Source of the DNA: Mucilaginibacter terrae
GTDB taxonomy: Bacteria > Bacteroidota > Bacteroidia > Sphingobacteriales > Sphingobacteriaceae
Direction of reading: 5' to 3'
NCBI RefSeq assembly: GCF_031951985.1
Contig: NZ_JAVLVU010000001.1
Location: 2,790,001 to 2,854,000, forward strand
Length of the DNA stretch: 64,000 bases
Shown: in pieces, positions 53,281 to 62,346 of the stretch
Layout of the letters: each line of letters starts with the position of its first letter
How positions within the stretch are numbered: the stretch's first letter is position 1
Notes under the pieces: generated by a model
What the model was told of the DNA's origin: nothing
Databases searched by the model: none
What the model saw: the letters and a program-made list of their open reading frames with translations, nothing else
Made by a program: the position numbers and the translations under genes

Positions 53281-53320
53281 AACAGCAAAGGCTGCCCGTA
53301 ATGGAGCAGCCTTTGCTGTT
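53281..53320. terminator. Strong bidirectional terminator between the phosphoribosyltransferase and OmpA genes
   Basis: A perfect 15-bp stem AACAGCAAAGGCTGC / GCAGCCTTTGCTGTT with a ten-base loop, between convergent genes. Confidence 0.85.
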
Positions 53321-53336
53321 TATATAAAATACGGTA

Positions 53337-54017
53337 TTAGTTACCGGCTTGTTTAGCTTCTTGTTTCAATTGATCGTTAGCTATAATAACAATTTCCACA
53401 CGGCGGTTTTGTGCACGACCGGCTTCGGTACTGTTATCGGCAATAGGTTCGTTAAAGCCTTTACCACTGGTGGTTAAACGTGACCCGCTTACGCCGTGTA
53501 ATGCAATGTAAGCCTTAACCGATTCGGCACGGCGAACCGACAGATCCTGGTTAAGTGCGGCGCTACCGGTATTATCAGTATGGCCTACAATTAAAATATT
53601 GGTTTGCGGGTTGTTAGTTAATGATGTAGCCAGGTTGTTTAGGTTAGTTTGCGCAGCTGTTTTTAACGCAGTTTTATTTACATCGAATAAAATGCCCGAA
53701 TCAAATTTTACCAATATACCTTCACCCTGGCGCTCAACAGTTGCACCCGGAACGGTTTGCTTAATTTCGGCAGCCTGGCGGTCCATTTTACGACCAATAA
53801 AAGCACCTGCAGTACCTCCCACTGCACCACCTATAATAGCACCTAATGCAGTATTACCGGCACTTTTGCCTATAATGGCACCAATAGTACCACCGGCACC
53901 TGCGCCAATAGCAGCGCCTTTTTGGGTTTTTGTTAACGAATTACAGCCCGAACCTACTAAGCTGGCAGCAGCTAAGCCTACAGCTACAACGGCTGTTTTA
54001 AAATTTATAGTTTTCAT
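53337..54017 (-). CDS. OmpA family lipoprotein with Gly-zipper
   Basis: A 226-aa lipoprotein; lipobox LVGSGCNS. Residues about 30-95 are Gly/Ala-rich helices (GAAIGAGAGGTIGAIIG, AIIGGAVGGTAGAFIG), a glycine-zipper region that inserts in or contacts the membrane. Residues about 110-225 form the OmpA/peptidoglycan-binding domain (ILIVGHTDNTGS, LSVRRAESVKAYIALHG, GFNEPIADNSTEAGRAQNRRVEI). It links the outer membrane to the cell wall. The upstream in-frame start at 54050 is less likely; the ATG at 54017 starts the signal peptide. Confidence 0.93.
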   Translation of the reverse strand: MKTINFKTAVVAVGLAAASLVGSGCNSLTKTQKGAAIGAGAGGTIGAIIGKSAGNTALGAIIGGAVGGTAGAFIGRKMDRQAAEIKQTVPGATVERQGEGILVKFDSGILFDVNKTALKTAAQTNLNNLATSLTNNPQTNILIVGHTDNTGSAALNQDLSVRRAESVKAYIALHGVSGSRLTTSGKGFNEPIADNSTEAGRAQNRRVEIVIIANDQLKQEAKQAGN

Positions 54018-54307
54018 ATTGATGTGTGTAAAATTTGTCTTGTGCCTCAAGATTACAAATCTCTTGCCAAAGTGTTTTATAAACGATCATATTAACTCAC
54101 TTTGTTTGGTTTGACGCCTGCCAATTAAATAGTTTAATTTGTAATCAAACCCAAACCACTTAGCTGCCATTCTTAGTGTATTGCTCATGCTGCCATTTAA
54201 GTATGAAATGACAATTTGTGTGTACTAAGCCATACGCAGTAACATTATTGATTTCACAATACTGAATAAATAAACGATATTGAACCAAACAACCACACCA
54301 GCCAATT

Positions 54308-55438
54308 TTGACTGATATAACACCCGCACAACGCACCTGGATTGCTTTTAAAAGAAACAAAGCGGCTATGGCTGGTTTGGCTATTATTGTGCTATCGGTT
54401 TTAACAGCGTTGCTTGGATACTTAATAATGCCCGATGGTTCGCCCAACGCCAATAACATGTCGTTACCGTTGAGCCTTAAAAAGCCCGGCGCAAAGTTTA
54501 CACTGCTGCTGCTTCCTAAGCCCGATGCGGTTGACAATACTGGTTTATTTGCGGGTATAATAGGAGGCACATCATCCCCTAATCAGGAAATACCTATTAC
54601 CGGGTATCACATCAAAGCCGATTCGCTTATCATAAACGAGTATCTGAGCGATGAGGACAAGCCTGAACGCAAAGCCTATCATTTAAAGGCAGTTACAAAA
54701 AACCAAAAGCAATTTAATTCCGTACAGTTAATTAAAGAGCACATTGTAACCCGCACCTATTGGCTGGGCACCGATATTTATGGCCGCGATTTATTGAGCC
54801 GCATTATATTGGGCACCCGTATATCATTAATCGTGGGTATTATGGCCGTGTTCATCAGTTTGCTGGTTGGTGTAACTATAGGTGCGCTGGCCGGATATTA
54901 TGGTGGTAAGGTTGATGGGGCGCTGAGCTGGTTAATGAACATACTATGGTCATTACCGGCGTTACTGTTGGTTATTGCCTTATCCTTTGCGCTTGGTAAA
55001 GGGTTATGGCAAATATTTATAGCAGTAGGCTTATCCATGTGGGTGGAAGCCGCAAGGTTGGTACGCGGACAGGTCATCAGCCTAAAACAAGCCGAATATA
55101 TTGAAGCCGCACGGGCTTTAGGTTATAACAACCGGCGCATTATTTGGCGGCATATTTTGCCTAATATGGCAGGCCCGGTGCTGGTTGTAGCGGCATCAAA
55201 CTTTGCTTCGGCCATATTGCTGGAGGCGGGTTTGAGCTTTTTGGGTTTTGGTGCGCAACCGCCGGTGCCCACCTGGGGAGGCATGATACGCGAACATTAC
55301 GGCTATATTGTAATGGATGCGGCTTACCTGGCCATCATTCCGGGGCTTGCCATTATGCTGATGGTGTATGCTTTTAACCTGGTAACCACGGGATTACGTG
55401 ATGCTTTTGATATAAAATCGCAAAACGTTAGGTTATAA
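54308..55438 (+). CDS. ABC transporter permease, DppC/OppC type
   Basis: A 376-aa inner-membrane permease. The N terminus (TDITPAQRTWIAFKRNKAAMAGLAIIVLSVLTALL) is the DppC-type first helix, followed by a soluble insert (about 50-145, rich in Lys and Asp) and the BPD permease domain: YWLGTDIYGRDLLSRIILGTRISL, then the conserved cytosolic loop EAARALGYNNRRIIWRHILPNMAGP. The inserted segment before the permease domain is longer than in classic DppC. Start TTG 54308 is used, as no ATG precedes it. No DppB or ATPase gene is adjacent. Confidence 0.9.
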   Translation: MTDITPAQRTWIAFKRNKAAMAGLAIIVLSVLTALLGYLIMPDGSPNANNMSLPLSLKKPGAKFTLLLLPKPDAVDNTGLFAGIIGGTSSPNQEIPITGYHIKADSLIINEYLSDEDKPERKAYHLKAVTKNQKQFNSVQLIKEHIVTRTYWLGTDIYGRDLLSRIILGTRISLIVGIMAVFISLLVGVTIGALAGYYGGKVDGALSWLMNILWSLPALLLVIALSFALGKGLWQIFIAVGLSMWVEAARLVRGQVISLKQAEYIEAARALGYNNRRIIWRHILPNMAGPVLVVAASNFASAILLEAGLSFLGFGAQPPVPTWGGMIREHYGYIVMDAAYLAIIPGLAIMLMVYAFNLVTTGLRDAFDIKSQNVRL

Positions 55439-55476
55439 GATATATTTTCTAATTTAGGGCGTCTACAGAACTACGA

Positions 55477-56715
55477 ATGCAGAATATTGACGAAGGCTCG
55501 GGCGAAGATGAGTTAATTAAACTGCTCCTTAAAAGGCAGTGGGAATTAAACTCTTTACTGGAGGTAACACAGGCTATTAATAAAAATACAGCGGCCCCTG
55601 TGTTACTGCAAATGCTGGAAGTTATCCTGAAAAACTACCTGCAGGTTGGTAAACTGCGTTTCCTCATCGAAAAGCAGGGTAGTTACGTGTGCGTTTCAAA
55701 ATACGGAGGCGAGTTTGAAGGCGTGTCGGTTTTGCACAAAGCCTGTACCCTGCTTAAAAAAGTAAAAACTCCCACCGCACTAACCGGGTATACCGATGCC
55801 GTATTAAGCAGTTACAATTATTTCATACCTATTTACCATAAAAACAAGGCTATTGCATATGCCCTGATCGGTGATTTTACCCTTTCGGGTGAAATGATGA
55901 GCAATGACCTTAACTTTATGCAAACGCTCATTAACGTAATTGTTGTAGCCCTCGAAAACAAGAAACTTTTTCGCGAGCGCTTGCAGGCCGAACGCTTTCA
56001 GCGCGAAATGGAGCTGGCCGTTGAAGTGCAGAACATGCTCATCCCGGTTAAAATTCATAAAGATAATGCCATTGAGGCCAGCGCCAAATACCTGCCCCAC
56101 CAGGATATCGGCGGCGATTACTTCGACTTTTTCCGCCTCAACGATCATGAGTTTTTGTGGTGCATAGCCGATGTGTCGGGCAAGGGAATTTCGGCAGCTT
56201 TGCTCATGGCTAACTTCCAGGCCAGCTTACGCGCCTGGGCCACGGTTGAAGACGATCTGTCTGCAGTTGTAAAAAAGCTAAATCAAATTGTTATCCTCAA
56301 CACCAAAGGCGAGCGTTTTATAACCCTGTTTGTAGCCAAATACAACGAAAAATCGCGCAAGCTGTGCTACATCAACGCCGGCCATAACCCTACCGTTTTA
56401 TTCAACGGCAAAACTGCCCAGCTATTAAAAACGGGCACCACCATGATTGGTGTTTTCGACGAGCTGCCTTTTATTACCCAGGGCGAAGTTACCGTTGAAC
56501 CCGGCAGCATGGTTTTTAACTACACTGATGGTTTAATGGATTACGATCTGGAGCAAGACATACGATGGAACGAAGGCAAACTGGTAACTTACATTACCGA
56601 AAACGGCCACCTACCATCGTCGCAATTCAATCAAAATTTAATGGACCATCTTAGCCGTATTATTAAAGGCAAGCGTATTGATGATATTACGTTATTAACG
56701 TTACGGATAACATAG
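55477..56715 (+). CDS. GAF-type sensor with SpoIIE/PP2C phosphatase domain
   Basis: A 412-aa cytosolic protein. An N-terminal helix and a GAF-like domain (about 20-170: LNSLLEVTQAINKNTAAPVLLQM, LNFMQTLINVIVVALENKKLF) are followed by a PP2C-type phosphatase domain: MELAVEVQNMLIP, HQDIGGDYFDFFRLNDHE, IADVSGKGISAALLMANFQASL, FITLFVAKYNEKSR, NAGHNPTVLFNG and YTDGLMD. It probably dephosphorylates an anti-sigma-factor antagonist. It starts 38 bp after the DppC-type gene. Confidence 0.93.
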   Translation: MQNIDEGSGEDELIKLLLKRQWELNSLLEVTQAINKNTAAPVLLQMLEVILKNYLQVGKLRFLIEKQGSYVCVSKYGGEFEGVSVLHKACTLLKKVKTPTALTGYTDAVLSSYNYFIPIYHKNKAIAYALIGDFTLSGEMMSNDLNFMQTLINVIVVALENKKLFRERLQAERFQREMELAVEVQNMLIPVKIHKDNAIEASAKYLPHQDIGGDYFDFFRLNDHEFLWCIADVSGKGISAALLMANFQASLRAWATVEDDLSAVVKKLNQIVILNTKGERFITLFVAKYNEKSRKLCYINAGHNPTVLFNGKTAQLLKTGTTMIGVFDELPFITQGEVTVEPGSMVFNYTDGLMDYDLEQDIRWNEGKLVTYITENGHLPSSQFNQNLMDHLSRIIKGKRIDDITLLTLRIT

Positions 56716-56718
56716 GTA

Positions 56719-57333
56719 TTAATGACCTTTGGCAAAGTTTTTTTCACCCGCCTCAATAGCTACGTGTAAATTATTTGCTTGTGGAGGTTTGGGGCATGCA
56801 TATCCCGATGCAAAAGCACAATATGGATTATAAGCTTTATTAAAATCGAGTGTTAGTTTGTTGTTTTTAAAATCTCCCTCACGCAAATCAATATATCGCC
56901 CGTTACCATATGTTTCCTTCCCATTGGTCTCGTCAGTAAATGGCAGGAAAAGATAATCAGCATATAGTGGCATACGGGATAAGGCCGCATTACGGTAAAC
57001 CTCAAGCGTCATAACCTTACCCTTAATAGTAAAACTTAATACAGCATACTTGGTGTATTCGCTTCCACCTCCGCTTATGGCTGGTATGGTAAAAACCCCC
57101 GCATTACTTACCAACTCCACCTTAGCCTCTACACGAAAGCTGCTATCCGGCTCAAAAAATCTCAGATACTTCAAATCATCTTCCTTTAAAGGGGAGCTTT
57201 TATTCTTCAAAAAATCTTCAATATAATGCTTTCTAAACGCAGTAATTTCCTGTTTATGGCTTTGCGAGTAACTTGTTGAATAAACGGCCATGAGCATGAA
57301 CAGCGTAATGCATGCTTTTAAAGTATTTCCCAT
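56719..57333 (-). CDS. DUF1684 family secreted protein
   Basis: A 204-aa protein with a signal peptide (TLKACITLFMLMAVYSTSYS). The DUF1684 pattern is clear: KYLRFFEPDSSFRVEAKVEL, YAVLSFTIKGKVMTLEVYRN, PFTDETNGKETYGNGRYIDLRE and LTLDFNKAYNPYCAFASGYACPKPPQANNLHVAIEAGEKNF. The start at 57333 is chosen because the longer frame up to 57423 lacks signal-peptide character. Function unknown. Promoter region overlaps that of the divergent rnhB gene. Confidence 0.9.
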   Translation of the reverse strand: MGNTLKACITLFMLMAVYSTSYSQSHKQEITAFRKHYIEDFLKNKSSPLKEDDLKYLRFFEPDSSFRVEAKVELVSNAGVFTIPAISGGGSEYTKYAVLSFTIKGKVMTLEVYRNAALSRMPLYADYLFLPFTDETNGKETYGNGRYIDLREGDFKNNKLTLDFNKAYNPYCAFASGYACPKPPQANNLHVAIEAGEKNFAKGH

Positions 57334-57460
57334 AACAGTTATAGGTTGATAAATCATTTTAATAATAAATACAAATTTGAAGTTTTTTTGAAGAAATTTG
57401 AAGTTGGTAAAAAAACATAGCAATATACCAATTGCAAATACAAAGCGTTATCCAAAAAGC

Positions 57461-58114
57461 ATGGCTAAAACTAAACGCCCACCTGTTTTAAAAATCAAAG
57501 CACCGGTAGAAAAGTTTCCACTCCTTGCCCGCTATCAGCACGAGTTGGTAGAAGCCGGGTGCGATGAGGCTGGTCGTGGGTGTTTGGCCGGGCCTGTTTT
57601 TGCCGCTGCCGTTATTTTACCGCCCGATTTTGAGCACAGTCTGCTTAACGATTCTAAACAACTCTCCGAAGCCGACCGCTACCTACTTCGTACCGAAATT
57701 GAGGAACGCGCCGTGGCCTATGCCGTGGCATCGGTTAGTAACGAGGAAATTGACGAGATCAACATCCTCAATGCGTCGTTTTTAGCCATGCACCGCGCTA
57801 TAGACGCGTTACATATTAAACCCGGCTTTTTGATTATCGACGGTAATCGGTTTAATAAATATCAAACTACGCCCCACCAGTGCATTATACAGGGCGATGG
57901 CAAGTATTTCAGCATTGCGGCTGCCTCTATCTTGGCCAAAACCTACCGCGACGACCACATGCTAAAGCTGGCTCTTGAGCACCCCGAATACGATTGGCAT
58001 ACTAATAAAGGCTATCCAACCATTAAACATCGCAACACCGTGTTGCAATTGGGCTTTACCCCGCATCACCGGCGTACTTTTAATGTCACAAATCCACAAC
58101 TAAGTATCTTTTAA
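57461..58114 (+). CDS. rnhB: Ribonuclease HII
   Basis: A 217-aa enzyme removing ribonucleotides from DNA and RNA primers. It has the RNase HII hallmarks: [21 protein letters not shown] (catalytic Asp-Glu), [31 protein letters not shown] (Asp), [23 protein letters not shown] (Asp) and [17 protein letters not shown]. The start ATG 57461 gives a short Lys-rich N-terminal extension. An earlier in-frame codon at 57398 is antisense to the DUF1684 leader and less likely. Confidence 0.97.
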   Translation: MAKTKRPPVLKIKAPVEKFPLLARYQHELVEAGCDEAGRGCLAGPVFAAAVILPPDFEHSLLNDSKQLSEADRYLLRTEIEERAVAYAVASVSNEEIDEINILNASFLAMHRAIDALHIKPGFLIIDGNRFNKYQTTPHQCIIQGDGKYFSIAAASILAKTYRDDHMLKLALEHPEYDWHTNKGYPTIKHRNTVLQLGFTPHHRRTFNVTNPQLSIF

Positions 58115-58138
58115 TTTTGAATACCAATAAGGGGTTAA

Positions 58139-58146
58139 TACTTTTG
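58139..58146 (+). promoter_or_regulatory. -7 box for the glycosyltransferase gene
   Basis: TACTTTTG matches TAnnTTTG, 20 nt upstream of the GTG at 58167. Confidence 0.5.
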
Positions 58147-58166
58147 CTAACAACCAATAGCCTCTT

Positions 58167-59375
58167 GTGAAAATTTTAATTGTTACCCATCTCGCTCCGT
58201 TTCCGCAAAATAGCGGTTACCCCATTGTGGTGGGCAACACCATTAAGGGGCTTATCGATTCGGGTCATGATGTTTCACTATTTTCACTAAACCCTAAAAA
58301 ACACAAGGTTTACCACGATAATAATACCGTAAACCATACCGCCCCGACTAACTATTATTCGCACAGTATTGATACCAGCGTATCGGCAGGGCAAGCATTT
58401 TTGAGTTTATTTAACGGGAAATTATATACGGTTGAACGTTATTTTGATGCCGGTTTTGAACGCCGGCTATTGCAGGAGGCTAAAGATGGCAATTATGACA
58501 TTATCCAGTTCGAAGGCTTGTTTGTAACGCCTTACCTGCCAGCCATTCGTAAAGTTACTAAAGCAAGGCTCATTTACAGGGCGCACCATATTGAGTACAT
58601 GGTATGGGAACGGATGGCTAAACAAAAAACCGATCCCTTTAAAAGATTCTACTTAAAACTAACTGCCCGTCGCATTAAAGATTTTGAACTCAAACAGTTT
58701 AACCTTTTTGATGCTGTAGCGGTGTTCACCAACCAGGATAAGGAAGCCATACAACAATATTGTAATAGTAAAATACCAGTGGAGATTATTCCCGTTGGAC
58801 TTGACCTTAGCCGGTACAAACCTGATCATAAGGTTACCAGGTTCCCCAGTCTTTTCTTTTTAGGCGCTATGGATTGGCTGCCCAACCGGGAGGGCATTGA
58901 GTGGTTCCTGGATAATTTTGCAACCGAACTGGCCGACGGCGACCTCAAGGCCCCGTTTTATGTGGCCGGCAACGACATACCTGAACGCTTTGATGATTAT
59001 GAAGTGGTTGGCAAAATATTCATTCACGGTGAGGTTGATGATGCGCTGGAGTTTGTGAACAGTAAGGCCGTAATGGTGGTTCCGCTGCTATCGGGCGGGG
59101 GCATGCGCGTAAAAATTGTGGAAGGTATGGCCATGCAAAAGTGCATTATATCTACATCGCTGGGAGCAGAGGGCATTAACCACTCGCACGGCGAAAATAT
59201 ATTGATAGCCAATACCCCGCAAGAATTTAGGCGCGCCATTAAGCGTTGCATACAGGATGAGCATTATTGCAGGCGTATAGGCTTGAGTGCCCGCAAACTG
59301 GTGCAGGAACAGCATGATACCCAAAAGACCAACGAACGCCTTGTAAGCTTTTACGAGCAGTTGCTTAATGGCTGA
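58167..59375 (+). CDS. Glycosyltransferase family 4-like protein
   Basis: A 402-aa protein beginning KILIVTHLAPFPQNSGYPIVVGNTIKGL, the GT-B N-terminal fold, with LIYRAHHIEYMVWERM in the middle. The C-terminal domain shows EIIPVGLDLSRYKP, SLFFLGAMDWLPNREGIEWFLDNF, VHGEVDDALEFVNSKAVMVVPLLSGGGMRVKIVEGMAMQKCI and IISTSLGAEGIN, the nucleotide-sugar-binding (E-x7-E-type) region. It transfers sugars to an unknown acceptor, probably in exopolysaccharide or LPS. Start codon GTG at 58167. It ends 58 bp before gcvT. Confidence 0.93.
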   Translation: MKILIVTHLAPFPQNSGYPIVVGNTIKGLIDSGHDVSLFSLNPKKHKVYHDNNTVNHTAPTNYYSHSIDTSVSAGQAFLSLFNGKLYTVERYFDAGFERRLLQEAKDGNYDIIQFEGLFVTPYLPAIRKVTKARLIYRAHHIEYMVWERMAKQKTDPFKRFYLKLTARRIKDFELKQFNLFDAVAVFTNQDKEAIQQYCNSKIPVEIIPVGLDLSRYKPDHKVTRFPSLFFLGAMDWLPNREGIEWFLDNFATELADGDLKAPFYVAGNDIPERFDDYEVVGKIFIHGEVDDALEFVNSKAVMVVPLLSGGGMRVKIVEGMAMQKCIISTSLGAEGINHSHGENILIANTPQEFRRAIKRCIQDEHYCRRIGLSARKLVQEQHDTQKTNERLVSFYEQLLNG

Positions 59376-59432
59376 TTTTGGCCTTTTTTTAGTAATTTGC
59401 GCCCGCAAATACTATTACTGTTTCTCAAAAAA

Positions 59433-60536
59433 ATGAAGAATACCGCTTTAACCGAAGTACATATACGCGAGGGTGCCAAAATGGTGCCTTTTGCTGGTTA
59501 TAATATGCCCGTGCAATACGCAGGCATTAATTCCGAACACGAAACCGTGCGCAAAGCCGTAGGGGTTTTTGATGTAAGCCACATGGGCGAATTTATATTA
59601 AAGGGCGATAAGGCGCTCGACCTCATCCAGCAAGTTACCAGCAACGACGCTTCGAAATTATACGACGGTAAAGTGCAGTACTCTTGCCTGCCCAACGAAG
59701 ACGGTGGTATTGTTGACGATCTTTTAGTTTACCGCATTGACGATAAAACCTACATGCTGGTAGTCAACGCATCCAATATTGAGAAAGACTGGAACTGGAT
59801 AAGCAAATACAACACCTACGGTGTGGAAATGAAAGACATTTCGGACCGCACCTCGCTGCTGGCCATACAAGGTCCTAAAGCTACGGAGGCTTTGCAAAGC
59901 TTAACCGACATCGACCTGGGTTCGATGGAATATTACACTTTCAAAAAAGGCAAATTTGCCGGTGTTGATAACGTTGTGGTATCGGCCACGGGTTACACTG
60001 GTGCAGGCGGTTTTGAGATCTATTTTGACAACGAGCACGCCGAAGAAATATGGGCAGCCGTATTTAAAGCAGGCGAACCTTTCGGCATAAAACCTATTGG
60101 TTTAGGCGCACGCGATACCCTGCGTTTAGAGATGGGCTTTTGTTTGTACGGTAACGATATTGACGATACCACATCGCCATTAGAGGCCGGTTTAGGCTGG
60201 ATCACCAAGTTCAGCAAGCCATTTACCAATTCGGAAGCCTTACAGCAGCAAAAGCAACAAGGCATCAGCAAAAAGCTGGTGGGCTTTGAGATGACCGAGC
60301 GCGGTATACCCCGCCATGATTATGAAATTGTGGATGCCGATGGCAATAACATCGGTAGGGTAACCTCAGGTACGCAATCGCCATCGTTACAAAAGGCTAT
60401 TGGATTGGGATACGTAAACCAGGCTTTAGCCAAAGAGGGCAGCGAGATATTCATTAAAATCCGCGATAATAAGGTGAAGGCGCAGGTGGTTAAACTACCG
60501 TTTACCCCCCAGCCCCCTAAAGGGGGAGCTCAATAG
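59433..60536 (+). CDS. gcvT: Aminomethyltransferase of the glycine cleavage system, C terminus altered by a repeat
   Basis: A 367-aa enzyme (T-protein) that releases ammonia from the aminomethyl-lipoate intermediate using tetrahydrofolate. Landmarks are [85 protein letters not shown] and [21 protein letters not shown]. The last ten residues ([10 protein letters not shown]) come from the palindromic element at 60504-60530, where the usual protein would end soon after the VVKLPF strand. ATG 59433 is chosen; an earlier in-frame codon at 59397 overlaps the leader. Confidence 0.97.
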   Translation: MKNTALTEVHIREGAKMVPFAGYNMPVQYAGINSEHETVRKAVGVFDVSHMGEFILKGDKALDLIQQVTSNDASKLYDGKVQYSCLPNEDGGIVDDLLVYRIDDKTYMLVVNASNIEKDWNWISKYNTYGVEMKDISDRTSLLAIQGPKATEALQSLTDIDLGSMEYYTFKKGKFAGVDNVVVSATGYTGAGGFEIYFDNEHAEEIWAAVFKAGEPFGIKPIGLGARDTLRLEMGFCLYGNDIDDTTSPLEAGLGWITKFSKPFTNSEALQQQKQQGISKKLVGFEMTERGIPRHDYEIVDADGNNIGRVTSGTQSPSLQKAIGLGYVNQALAKEGSEIFIKIRDNKVKAQVVKLPFTPQPPKGGAQ

Positions 60537-60718
60537 CAATTTCGCAGTAATTAAAATGTGTCATTGCGAGGAGCGATAGCGACGTGGCAATCCCATCGCG
60601 TTTCAACCAAGCAAGAGGAGATTGCCACGCTACGCTCCTCGCAATGACATATGGTATAGAATAGAAATTTTGAACACACAACAAGATAAATTCCCCCTTC
60701 AGGGGGTTAGGGGGTTAG
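60504..60718. repeat. Paired GC-rich palindromic element joining gcvT 3' end and comB 5' end
   Basis: Left copy 60504-60530 reads ACCCCCCAGCCCCCTAA, then AGGGGGAG. The right copy 60691-60718, read on the minus strand, is CTAACCCCCTAACCCCCTGA, then AGGGGGAA. They face each other like the truB and truA pairs. The interior (about 160 nt) holds an ATTGCGAG-type inverted repeat instead of a nuclease gene. The left copy is translated in gcvT and the right copy in comB. Confidence 0.8.
60559..60649. repeat. ATTGCGAG-type inverted repeat, full copy
   Basis: The left arm starts TGTCATTGCGAGGAGCG, then ATAGCGACGTGGCAATC. The right arm ends GAGATTGCCACGCTACG and CTCCTCGCAATGACA. The arms are complementary with few mismatches over about 30 nt. 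It sits inside the element 60504-60718. Confidence 0.85.
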
Positions 60719-61416
60719 AAGTTTGCCTTACCCCGGCACTCATTCCTTTGTATAAAGTTGAAGACTATATTGTGGTCATCATCGATATTTTTCGCGCTAC
60801 CACATCTATCAGTTACGGCATAGAAAATGGTGCCGAGGCTATCATCCCGGTATCGGAAGTGGAAGAATGCGCCGCCTACCGCGAAAAGGGGTTTGACTAC
60901 CTGTTAGCTGCCGAGCGTAACGGTGAAGTGGTGGCAGGGTTCGATTTTGGTAATTCGCCGTTTGCTTACACGCCCGAAAAGGTGGCCGGTAAAACTGTGG
61001 TACTTACTACTACCAACGGCACCCACGCCCTGCACTTATCGCGTAATGCAAAAAAAATAGTGATAGGCTCGTTCTTAAATCTAACCGCGCTTTGCAACTG
61101 GTTAAAAACACAGCATGACAATATATTGCTGGTATGTTCGGGCTGGAAAAACAACTTCAACCTCGAAGATACGCTGTTTGCCGGAGCCGTAGTTGAGCAG
61201 CTAAAAGCCGACGGCTACAAACTTGACGACCCCGCCATTGCCGCAAACGACCTGTTCCAGTTAGGGAAAAACGACATTAGCGAGTATCTCAAAAAAACCT
61301 CGCACGGTGAGCGCCTCAAAAAACTGGGCATCGAAAAAGATATTGCCTTTTGCCTGCAGATAGATCTCACCACGGCCATCCCTGTTTTAGAGGGAGAGAA
61401 GCTGGTTAAGTTGTAA
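60670..61416 (+). CDS. 2-phosphosulfolactate phosphatase (ComB family) with repeat-derived N terminus
   Basis: A 248-aa protein of the ComB family, which in methanogens makes sulfolactate for coenzyme M; the role in Bacteroidota is unclear. Landmarks are VCLTPALIPLYKVEDYIVVIIDIFRATTSISYG, ENGAEAIIPVSEVEEC, GFDFGNSPFAYTPEKVAGKTVVLTTTNGTHAL, LLVCSGWKNNFNLEDTLFAGAVVEQL and the C-terminal HGERLKKLGIEKDIAFCLQIDLT. The conserved domain begins near the EVCLTPAL segment at 60718. The stretch before it (KFPLQGVRGL) is encoded by the palindromic element. TTG 60670 is the likely start; a TTG at 60622 lies inside the inverted repeat. Confidence 0.88.
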   Translation: MNTQQDKFPLQGVRGLEVCLTPALIPLYKVEDYIVVIIDIFRATTSISYGIENGAEAIIPVSEVEECAAYREKGFDYLLAAERNGEVVAGFDFGNSPFAYTPEKVAGKTVVLTTTNGTHALHLSRNAKKIVIGSFLNLTALCNWLKTQHDNILLVCSGWKNNFNLEDTLFAGAVVEQLKADGYKLDDPAIAANDLFQLGKNDISEYLKKTSHGERLKKLGIEKDIAFCLQIDLTTAIPVLEGEKLVKL

Positions 61417-61428
61417 TCTGCAATACAA

Positions 61429-61470
61429 TATAATCCGTTATGCCGATGCATATCGGCATGACGGATTATA
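61429..61470. terminator. Bidirectional terminator between comB and the DUF4349 gene
   Basis: Stem TATAATCCGTTATGCCGAT / ATCGGCATGACGGATTATA (one mismatch), between convergent genes. Confidence 0.75.
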
Positions 61471-61484
61471 ATATGGGAGTATCG

Positions 61485-62342
61485 TTAACTATTCGCAACC
61501 CGTCTCTTCCTCCTCCATCGCCTGAATAAAAACCAAAGTACTATAACTATTAGCACAACAGGCCACGAGGTTATCAGTCCAAAGAAGATGCTTTGTAATA
61601 GCTCTACGCTTTCACTAAGTGCAGATTTAAAGCGATAACCAAACCCATTGCCATCTGTTCCTTTTATAGGTGTTTCAGTAAAAAAAGTGATATTGAGAGA
61701 GCTATAGGCTATTTGTTTGTTCAAATAATTTAGCTGGCCTTGGGTGGTTTCAATGTTGGTTCGTATCTCATTCAGCTTGTTTTCCACCTCCAGTATATCG
61801 GACATCCGGGTCGATTTTTGCAGGAGTTCCTTATACCGGTTTTCGAGCAGCTTTTGATTATTAAGACGGGTGGTGACATCAATAAATTCGGTGGTCACGT
61901 CTTTTACCGTAATATTTTTCGATTCTATACGATCGGCCGATGCAGAAACCGTACTTAAAAACTTTTCAAAGTTTTGGGCAGGAATGCGCACGCTAAGGGT
62001 ATATTCTTTGCGGTCGGCACCGTTGTTATTAGTTTCGGTTTCTTCCGCAACGTAACCACCATGCTTTTTAAGGCTATCGGTAATAATTTTCCGGGTGGCT
62101 TTTAAATCATTGGTTTCAAAGGCAATAGAGCCCTCTTTAATAATTTTTTTCTCAATGGTTTTATCTTCAACTGGTGGAGGCATTTTAATGGCATCAACTG
62201 CTACAGCTTCATCCATTGATGACTGTGCTGGCGGAGCAGGAGCCAATGCCACTTCCTGCACTTTGTACCCTTCCTGTTTGCCTCCACTTTGGCATGCCCC
62301 TAATGAAGTTATAAAAAACACAGCATAAAGCAATCGTATCAT
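61485..62342 (-). CDS. DUF4349 family lipoprotein
   Basis: A 285-aa lipoprotein with signal IRLLYAVFFITSLGAC. The DUF4349 domain (about 90-240) reads IIKEGSIAFETNDLKATRKIITDSLKKHGGYVAEE, RIPAQNFEKFLSTVSASADRI, and a long coiled coil (LLENRYKELLQKSTRMSDILEVENKLNEIRTNIETTQGQLNYL), followed by a C-terminal transmembrane segment (SIFFGLITSWPVVLIVIVLWFLF) and a basic tail. Family function is unknown. The start at 62342 keeps the signal peptide short; a start at 62366 overlapping the MazG-like gene by 20 bp is also possible. Confidence 0.9.
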   Translation of the reverse strand: MIRLLYAVFFITSLGACQSGGKQEGYKVQEVALAPAPPAQSSMDEAVAVDAIKMPPPVEDKTIEKKIIKEGSIAFETNDLKATRKIITDSLKKHGGYVAEETETNNNGADRKEYTLSVRIPAQNFEKFLSTVSASADRIESKNITVKDVTTEFIDVTTRLNNQKLLENRYKELLQKSTRMSDILEVENKLNEIRTNIETTQGQLNYLNKQIAYSSLNITFFTETPIKGTDGNGFGYRFKSALSESVELLQSIFFGLITSWPVVLIVIVLWFLFRRWRRKRRVANS

Positions 62343-62346
62343 ATAT

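Noticed and set aside
54160..54570. Minus-strand reading frame overlapping the start of the DppC-type permease
   Set aside because: The plus-strand frame has clear permease homology across the overlap, and the minus-strand protein has no recognisable domain or signal peptide.
60622..60669. Start of comB at TTG 60622
   Set aside because: This stretch lies in the right arm of the ATTGCGAG-type repeat and encodes unrelated residues; TTG 60670 is a better start.
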